From: Vicinamibacteria bacterium
GTDB taxonomy: Bacteria; Acidobacteriota; Vicinamibacteria; Fen-336
Direction: 5' to 3'
DNA length: 48,780 bases
NCBI GenBank assembly: GCA_025923995.1
Contig: JAICEW010000006.1
Coordinates: 1-48,780, forward strand
Below, one piece after another: positions 43,988 through 48,780 of the stretch. The translations under genes and the position numbers were made by a program. The notes beneath the pieces are model-generated. The model was not told the origin of the DNA. It ran no database searches and was given only the letters and a program-made list of their open reading frames with translations. Positions within the stretch are counted from its first letter, which is position 1. Each line of letters opens with the position of its first letter.

Positions 43988-44016
43988 GATTTACGCCGCG
44001 ACCGCCGATCCGTCAA
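43988..44016 (-). promoter_or_regulatory. Promoter of the cysteine leader and sulfate operon
   Basis: TTGACG (44016-44011), spacer 17 nt, TAAATC (43993-43988). Seven nucleotides separate the -10 from ATG 43980. It lies directly after the response-regulator stop at 44030. Confidence 0.62.
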
Positions 44017-44029
44017 CCCCGAACATGCG

Positions 44030-44722
44030 TCATAGGGTGAGGCGATAGCCCGCGCCGCGCACGGTCTCGAGGTGCCTCGGGAACCGCGGGTTCACTTCGA
44101 TGTACCGGCGCAGGCGCACGATGAAGTTGTCGACCGCGCGCGTCTCGGTGTCCGGCGAGAGGTTCCAGACCTTCTCCAGGATCTCGCCCTTGCCCACCAC
44201 GCGGCCCTGGTTCTGGACCAGCAGCTTGAGCAGCGTCGCTTCCAGGACCGTCAGCCGGAACGTCTCGCCGCGCGCCCGCACCTCGAAGCTCGCGAAGTCC
44301 ACCTCGGCGTCCCCGATCCGCACCGTCTGCGGGTCGCCCTCGCCCCGCGTCCAGTCGCGCCGGCGCAGCAGGCCCTTGACGCGCGCCAGCAGCACGGGCA
44401 GGTCGAATGGCTTCGCCAGATAGTCGTCCGCTCCCACCGTGAGCCCCTGCACCACGTCCTCGGGCAGGCTCTTGGCGGTCAGCATGAGCAGCGGGGTGTA
44501 GTTGCCCGCCTCGCGCATGCGCTGGGCCAGGGAGATGCCGTCGAGGCCGGGCAGCATCACGTCCAGCACGACCAGCTCGTGCGCGGGCGGGGCGATCAGG
44601 ATGTCGAGGGCGCGCAGGCCGTCGTCCACCACCTGCACCTCGTAGCCCTCCAGGCCGAGGTTGAACTCGATGCCCTTCGCCAGGTTGGCCTCGTCCTCCA
44701 CCAGCAGCACGCGCGCGCCCAT
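44030..44722 (-). CDS. OmpR-family response regulator
   Basis: The 230-residue protein has a receiver (VLLVEDEANLAKGIEFNLGL, VVLDVMLPGLDG with phosphoacceptor Asp, LTAKSLPEDVV, DDYLAKPFD) and a winged-helix domain (LTVLEATLLKLLVQNQGRVV, RAVDNFIVRLRRYIEVNPR, VRGAGYRLTL). Its ATG overlaps the stop of the kinase gene by 1 bp. The last gene of the ALDH/kinase/regulator operon, it ends only 14 bp before the cysteine promoter. Targets unknown. Confidence 0.95.
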   Translation of the reverse strand: MGARVLLVEDEANLAKGIEFNLGLEGYEVQVVDDGLRALDILIAPPAHELVVLDVMLPGLDGISLAQRMREAGNYTPLLMLTAKSLPEDVVQGLTVGADDYLAKPFDLPVLLARVKGLLRRRDWTRGEGDPQTVRIGDAEVDFASFEVRARGETFRLTVLEATLLKLLVQNQGRVVGKGEILEKVWNLSPDTETRAVDNFIVRLRRYIEVNPRFPRHLETVRGAGYRLTL

Positions 44723-45708
44723 CAGGCGAGCACCTCGCGCGCCTCCGTCTCGCCCGCTTCGCTCGGCGCGTCGGGCAGCACGCCCGGGAGCGTGACCGTG
44801 AACACCGAGCCCCGGTCGAGCCCGGGGCTGTCCGCGGCCACCGTGCCCTTGTGCGCCTTCACCACCGACCGCACGATGAACAGGCCCAGGCCGGTGCCGG
44901 TGCGGCTGCGGCGCACCTCGGACCCGATGCGGTAGAAGCGGTTGAAGATGAGGCGCAGGTGCGCGCGGCTCATGCCGATGCCGTGGTCGCGCACGCGCAG
45001 GTGCGCCTGGCCGTCCTGGTCGGGCCTCAGCTCGACCTCGACGCGCACCTCGTGGTCGCGCGAGTACTTGACGGCGTTGTCCAGCAGGTTCAGGACGGCC
45101 GTCTCCAGCGCCGGCGCGTCGCCCATCACCCGCAGCGACTCCGACCCCTCGTAGACGATGCTCTCAGGGGGGAGCTGGTGGCGCGTGCGGGTGAGGTCCA
45201 CCGCCCGGCGCACCACGCGGGCCAGGTCCAGCGGGCGCGGGTCCGCCACCCGCTTGTCCGTGTACATGGCGGCGTTCAGCACGTTGTTGATGGTGGCGTT
45301 GAGCCGGTCCAGGTCCTGGCTCATGGTGCCGTAGAAGTCCCGGCGCTTCTCCTCCGACAGCTCGCGCATGCGCAGCGTGTCGATGTAGAGCTTGAGCGAG
45401 GCGACAGGGGTCTTCAGCTCGTGCGTCACGGCGCTCACGAAGTTGGACTGCCGCTCGTTGAGGCGCACCTCCCGCACCAGCAGGACGACCATCAGGCTCA
45501 GCCCGCCGATCAGCAGCAGGAAGAGCACGGTGCCGAGGAAGTAGACGACCAGGCGCAGCGTGTTGGCCCTGGGGATCCCGCCCTCCGCGCCCAGGATGTG
45601 CCAGCCGACCGTGAGCGCCATCGCGACGGCGATCAGCGACACGCCCATCGTGATGTGCAGCCACTTGGGACGCTTCGCGGGAGCGAGCTGTTGCGGCCCG
45701 GGAGTCAC
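44722..45708 (-). CDS. Sensor histidine kinase, two-TM type
   Basis: The 328-residue protein has two membrane helices (about 18-38 and 50-75) with only a short outer loop, then HisKA with His96 in VTHELKTPVAS, an N box LLDNAVKYSRDH and GTGLGLFIVRSVVKAHKG. The small outer loop suggests sensing in the membrane or via a partner. GTG 45708 overlaps the aldehyde dehydrogenase stop by 4 bp. It pairs with the OmpR-type regulator downstream. Confidence 0.94.
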   Translation of the reverse strand: MTPGPQQLAPAKRPKWLHITMGVSLIAVAMALTVGWHILGAEGGIPRANTLRLVVYFLGTVLFLLLIGGLSLMVVLLVREVRLNERQSNFVSAVTHELKTPVASLKLYIDTLRMRELSEEKRRDFYGTMSQDLDRLNATINNVLNAAMYTDKRVADPRPLDLARVVRRAVDLTRTRHQLPPESIVYEGSESLRVMGDAPALETAVLNLLDNAVKYSRDHEVRVEVELRPDQDGQAHLRVRDHGIGMSRAHLRLIFNRFYRIGSEVRRSRTGTGLGLFIVRSVVKAHKGTVAADSPGLDRGSVFTVTLPGVLPDAPSEAGETEAREVLA

Positions 45709-47369
45709 AGCAGCTTGTCGGCGTTCTGCACCACGCGCGCGACGCCCGCGCGGCGGCGGAAGCGGGACGAGCCGGCGAGCGCCAGCTGCGCCTTGAGCCG
45801 CGCCCAGGCCGACTTCGCGTGCAGGGCGCGCACCGCGGAGGCCATCAGCCGGCGCAGATCCTCGCCGTAGGGATACCACCACAGCTTGGGGGCGCGAGCG
45901 GGGTCGCGTGTCACGTACTTCCACTGGACCATCTCGCGCAGCCCCGCCAGGCCGTGCGTGCGGCCGATCCCGCTCTGCTTGAAGCCGCCCCAGGGCGCGG
46001 CCGGCTCGCCGAACGTGGAGATGCAGTCGTTGATGCTGACGGCGCCCGCCTGCAGCTCCTGCTGGAGCCGGCGCGCCGTGTCCCCGTCCCGCGTCCAGCC
46101 GCTCGCGGTGAGGCCGTAGTCCGACTCGTTCGCGAGACGGATGGCCTCGTCCAGGCCGCTCACCGCCATGATCGGCAGCACGGGCCCGAACGTCTCCTCG
46201 CGCATGATCCGCATGTCGTGGGTGACGTTCGTGAGCACCGTCGGCGGGTAGAAGAAGCCCGGCCCGGCCGGCGTCTCCCCGCCCGTCTCGACCTTGGCCC
46301 CGCGCGCGACTGCGTCCGCGACGTGCTCCTCGACGATGCGGCGCTGCCGCTCGAGCGTGAGCGGCCCCATGTCCGTGTCGCCGCGGCCGGGATCGCCCGT
46401 GCGCAGGGCGCGGGTACGCTCCACCACCTTGCGCACGAACTCGTCCGCCACGGGCGCCTCGACGTAGACGCGCTCGACGGACGCGCAGGTCTGCCCGGCG
46501 TTCAGGAACGCGCCCCACACGATGCCCTGCGCCGCCAGGTCCAGGTCCGCGTCGCGGCAGACGACCGCGGCGTCCTTGCCCCCCAGCTCCAGCACGACCG
46601 GGGTCAGGTTCTTCGCGGCCGCCGCCATCACGCGCTTCCCGGTCGCCACGCTCCCGGTGAAGACGATCTTGCCGACGCGCGGGTCCTCGACCAGGCCCGC
46701 GGCCACCGCGTCGTCCGTCGCCACCACGTTGACCACCCCCGGCGGGAGCCCGGCACGGCGGAAGATCTCGCCCACCTCGAGGCCGGCCAGCGTGGTCGCG
46801 GGCGCGGGCTTCAGGACGACGGTGTTGCCCGCGATCAGCGCGGTCGCCACGCAGATGAGGGGCAGGCTCAGCGGGTAGTTCCAGGGCGAGATCACGAGCA
46901 CCACGCCGTAGGGCACCTGCAGCAGGCGGCCTTCCTTGTGGGCCAGGACCAGCACGGCGGACTCGACGTCCTCCTCGCGCAGCGCCTCCTCGGAGGAGGA
47001 CGCCAGGTGCTTGAGCGCGTCCAGCGCGGGGAGCACCTCGGCGGCGTGCCCTTCGGCCTCGGGCTTGCCCTGCTCCCTGGCGATCAGGCGGGTCATCTCG
47101 TCCGCGCGCTCGACCAGCACGTCGCGCGCGCGCAGCAGGTAGCGGGCCCGTTCGCGGAAGGGCAACGCGCTCCAGGCCGGGAACGCGGCCCGGGCCGCCT
47201 CGACGGCGGCTCCGGCCTGGGCACCGGAGAGGAGGCTGACCTGGGCGAAGGGACGGCCGTCCGCGGGGCTGATCGTGTCGCGCACGCCCGCCGCCCCGGT
47301 CTCGTCCCGGCCGTTCACGATCGAGTGGCGCGTCGCGAGCGCGGCCGGGGTCTCCGTGAGTGTGGCCAT
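45705..47369 (-). CDS. Aldehyde dehydrogenase family protein
   Basis: The 554-residue protein has the NAD(P)-dependent ALDH core: VISPWNYPL, NTVVLKPAPATTLAG, FTGSVATGKRV, the catalytic Glu in LELGGKDAAVV and the catalytic Cys in NAGQTCASVERVYV. WGGFKQSGIGRTHG is the C-terminal substrate and oligomer motif. An extra C-terminal part of about 60 residues (WWYPYGEDLRRLM...) follows the usual end. ATG 47369 is used; 47384 would add five residues. It is co-transcribed with a two-component system, possibly reporting on its substrate. Confidence 0.93.
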   Translation of the reverse strand: MATLTETPAALATRHSIVNGRDETGAAGVRDTISPADGRPFAQVSLLSGAQAGAAVEAARAAFPAWSALPFRERARYLLRARDVLVERADEMTRLIAREQGKPEAEGHAAEVLPALDALKHLASSSEEALREEDVESAVLVLAHKEGRLLQVPYGVVLVISPWNYPLSLPLICVATALIAGNTVVLKPAPATTLAGLEVGEIFRRAGLPPGVVNVVATDDAVAAGLVEDPRVGKIVFTGSVATGKRVMAAAAKNLTPVVLELGGKDAAVVCRDADLDLAAQGIVWGAFLNAGQTCASVERVYVEAPVADEFVRKVVERTRALRTGDPGRGDTDMGPLTLERQRRIVEEHVADAVARGAKVETGGETPAGPGFFYPPTVLTNVTHDMRIMREETFGPVLPIMAVSGLDEAIRLANESDYGLTASGWTRDGDTARRLQQELQAGAVSINDCISTFGEPAAPWGGFKQSGIGRTHGLAGLREMVQWKYVTRDPARAPKLWWYPYGEDLRRLMASAVRALHAKSAWARLKAQLALAGSSRFRRRAGVARVVQNADKLL

Positions 47370-47414
47370 GCCGGCATTCTCCACCCGCGTCCGGCCGCAA
47401 GTCCAGGAAGCGGT

Positions 47415-47430
47415 TGGTACAATGATCCTC
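47415..47430 (+). promoter_or_regulatory. Extended -10 promoter of the SnoaL-like gene
   Basis: TGGTACAAT (47415-47423) is an extended -10 element (TGn plus TACAAT), ending 7 nt before GTG 47431. No -35 box is seen. A leaderless mRNA starting at or close to the GTG is expected. Confidence 0.5.
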
Positions 47431-47877
47431 GTGAAGGCACTGATGGCGGGACGAGACCACGCGACGAGCGACGAGCTGCGCGACGCGAACGAGCGGTTCT
47501 ACCGCGCGCTCGAGACGTTGGACCTGGCGGCGATGGAGCGCCTGTGGCTGCACGAGCCCTGGATACGCTGCATCCATCCGGGGCGGGACGTCCTGGTGGG
47601 CTGGGAGAGCGTGCGCGACTCCTGGCGGCGCATCTTCCAGGACACGCCCTGGCTCCGCGTGACGGCCACGCAGGTGCAGGTCCAGGTGTTCGGCGACGTG
47701 GCCCTCGTCGGGTGCGCGGAGAACATCACCACCGGGAGCAACGGCGACGTCGGCGTCGCCGTGGCCCAGGCCACCAACCTGTTCCAGCGCACCGCCGAGG
47801 GCTGGAAGCTCCTCCACCACCACGCGTCGAGCGCGCCCGTGCACGTCACCCAGCCGTTCAGCGGTATCGTCCAGTAG
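47431..47877 (+). CDS. SnoaL-like/NTF2-fold protein
   Basis: The 148-residue protein has an NTF2-like cone fold pattern: ELRDANERFYRALETLDLAA at the start, LHEPWIRCIHPGRDVLVGWE, VRDSWRRIFQDTPWL, then strands with VQVFGDVALVGCAENI and TNLFQRTAEGWKLLHHHASS. Similar SnoaL_3-type proteins have unknown ligands. GTG 47431 is preferred because a -10 box ends 7 nt upstream; ATG 47422 would overlap that box. It is divergent from the aldehyde dehydrogenase gene. Confidence 0.87.
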   Translation: MKALMAGRDHATSDELRDANERFYRALETLDLAAMERLWLHEPWIRCIHPGRDVLVGWESVRDSWRRIFQDTPWLRVTATQVQVQVFGDVALVGCAENITTGSNGDVGVAVAQATNLFQRTAEGWKLLHHHASSAPVHVTQPFSGIVQ

Positions 47878-47917
47878 CACTTCGCCGTCGTACCGTGCGC
47901 CTCTTGGAGGGATCCGG

Positions 47918-48780
47918 ATGTCCGCGCGGCGACGCCTCGCCCGGTCACTGGCCATCGTGGCGCTGTGCGCCCCGGCCGCCCGCGCTCTCGCGTCGGGGGT
48001 CGAGGTGGTGGACGTCGTGTCGGGTCGGGCCGCCCAGGCCGCGGGCCTGAGAGCGGGCGACCGCCTGGTGGGATGGAGCCAGGCGGGCGAAAGCGGGACG
48101 CTCGCGTCCTCCTTCGACCTGCTGGAGCTCGAGGCGGAGCGCGCGCCGCGCGGGCCGGTGAGCCTCGACGTCCGCCGCGGAGACGAGCGGCTCCGCCTGG
48201 CGCTCTCCCCCGACGACTGGGGGCTCGACGCGCGCCCCGAGCTTCCCGCGGACCTCGGCGCCATGCACGACGAGGCCCGGCGCGCGGCCGGGGTCGACGC
48301 GTCGATCGAGCGGCTGCGCGAGCTGGAAGCCCGCCTGGGCGGGTTTCCGACCGAGGTCCGCTGCTGGGCGCGGCTGGAGATCGCGAAGCGGGAGGCCTCG
48401 CGCCGGAACCCCGACGCCCGGACGCAGGCGATCCGTGACGCGATCGCCCTCGCCCGCACCGACGGCCCCGCGTGGCTTCGGTCCCGGCTCCTGGAGCTGC
48501 TGGGCCAGTCGCTCATCGAGCTCGAGCGCTTCGAGGAGGCCGCTTCCGTCCTGGGCGAGGCGCTGGCGCTCCGGCCCGCCGCCGATCCACCCAGCCTGGC
48601 GCGCGCGGCGATCCACGAGAAGCTCATGACGGCAGCGTACCTGCGCGGCAAGGGCATGGAGGAGGCGCGCCCCGGCCTGCGGGACGCGCTGGCCCAGCAG
48701 GAGCGCCTGGCCCCGCGCAGCTTCGCGATCGTCCGCACGATGCTCGCGCTGGGGCCGGTCCTCGACTCGGAGCCCGAGGC
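47918..48780 (+). CDS. Exported PDZ and helical-repeat protein, truncated by window end
   Basis: This frame begins at ATG 47918 after GGAGGGATC and runs beyond the window with no stop seen (287 codons). It has an N-terminal hydrophobic signal (SLAIVALCAPAARALA), a PDZ-like part at about 29-100 (VEVVDVVSGRAAQAAGLRAG, then DRLVGW), then helical repeats that look TPR-like (LLELLGQSLIELERFEEAAS, VLGEALALRP). Such PDZ-repeat proteins may continue into another domain such as CHAT, which cannot be seen. It starts 40 bp after the SnoaL-like gene. Confidence 0.8.
   Translation, partial: MSARRRLARSLAIVALCAPAARALASGVEVVDVVSGRAAQAAGLRAGDRLVGWSQAGESGTLASSFDLLELEAERAPRGPVSLDVRRGDERLRLALSPDDWGLDARPELPADLGAMHDEARRAAGVDASIERLRELEARLGGFPTEVRCWARLEIAKREASRRNPDARTQAIRDAIALARTDGPAWLRSRLLELLGQSLIELERFEEAASVLGEALALRPAADPPSLARAAIHEKLMTAAYLRGKGMEEARPGLRDALAQQERLAPRSFAIVRTMLALGPVLDSEPE

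Noticed and set aside
43780-44029. SAM or other sulfur riboswitch upstream of cysH
   Set aside because: I could not find conserved core elements of SAM or SAH riboswitches; the poly-Cys frame plus terminator explains the leader better.

Overview
The window looks like a piece of chromosome from a high-GC (about 70%) Gram-negative bacterium, most probably an acidobacterium. This is inference from gene content: a FadL-type outer-membrane protein, a PEGA-domain Ser/Thr kinase, winged-helix/FHA regulators, and small secreted proteins with an 'IPF.F....LP.GTY' core that are common in Acidobacteriota genomes. No rRNA or tRNA gene was seen, so the taxonomy is not anchored. Genes are tightly packed, with many 1-4 nt stop/start overlaps, and several genes appear to be transcribed from a promoter placed right at the start codon (leaderless).

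Layout. 1-3318: a visibly lower-GC accessory block holding a small membrane protein with an Xre autorepressor and a perfect operator, one integron attC recombination site (575-643), a stand-alone EF-G domain IV-like protein, a Tat-exported EthD-like protein, a DUF1801 protein, an isoprenylcysteine-methyltransferase-like membrane protein and an Xre/zinc-ribbon protein. 3315-10123: core-type genes (methyltransferase, glycosyltransferase, FadL-like porin, membrane Ser/Thr kinase with inverted domain order, inorganic pyrophosphatase, ATP-grasp ligase). 10269-14686: a signalling and redox operon (PAS histidine kinase, NtrC-type sigma-54 activator, REC-only protein, di-heme cytochrome c). 14770-17249: two tandem copies of a divergent module, each a small secreted protein facing a winged-helix/FHA regulator, with a shared 11-bp-period CCTAG repeat between them. 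17311-24621: a methyltransferase/TetR pair, a PAS-GAF-GGDEF-EAL protein and a Suv3-like helicase. 24611-30264: small membrane proteins, then a leftward SppA/CPBP protease/glycoside hydrolase operon. 30312-32011: the moaD, moaA and moaE molybdopterin genes. 32013-36644: TerC, a TrmB-type regulator divergent from a VOC protein, an ECF sigma factor divergent from a di-heme oxidoreductase.

36721-44016 is a complete assimilatory sulfate-reduction and siroheme operon: cysH, ATP sulfurylase/APS kinase, precorrin-2 dehydrogenase, uroporphyrinogen-III methyltransferase, sulfite reductase, then a NUDIX hydrolase and thiD. It is preceded by a short upstream reading frame with three consecutive Cys codons and then an intrinsic terminator, i.e. 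an apparent cysteine-sensing attenuator. 44030-48780: an OmpR-type two-component system in an operon with an aldehyde dehydrogenase, a SnoaL-like protein, and a truncated PDZ/repeat protein at the right edge.

The observations most worth following are the poly-cysteine leader/attenuator, the duplicated secreted-protein/wHTH-FHA module with its conserved operator, the lone attC site next to an EF-G domain IV-like gene, and the kinase with a periplasmic N-terminal PEGA sensor.
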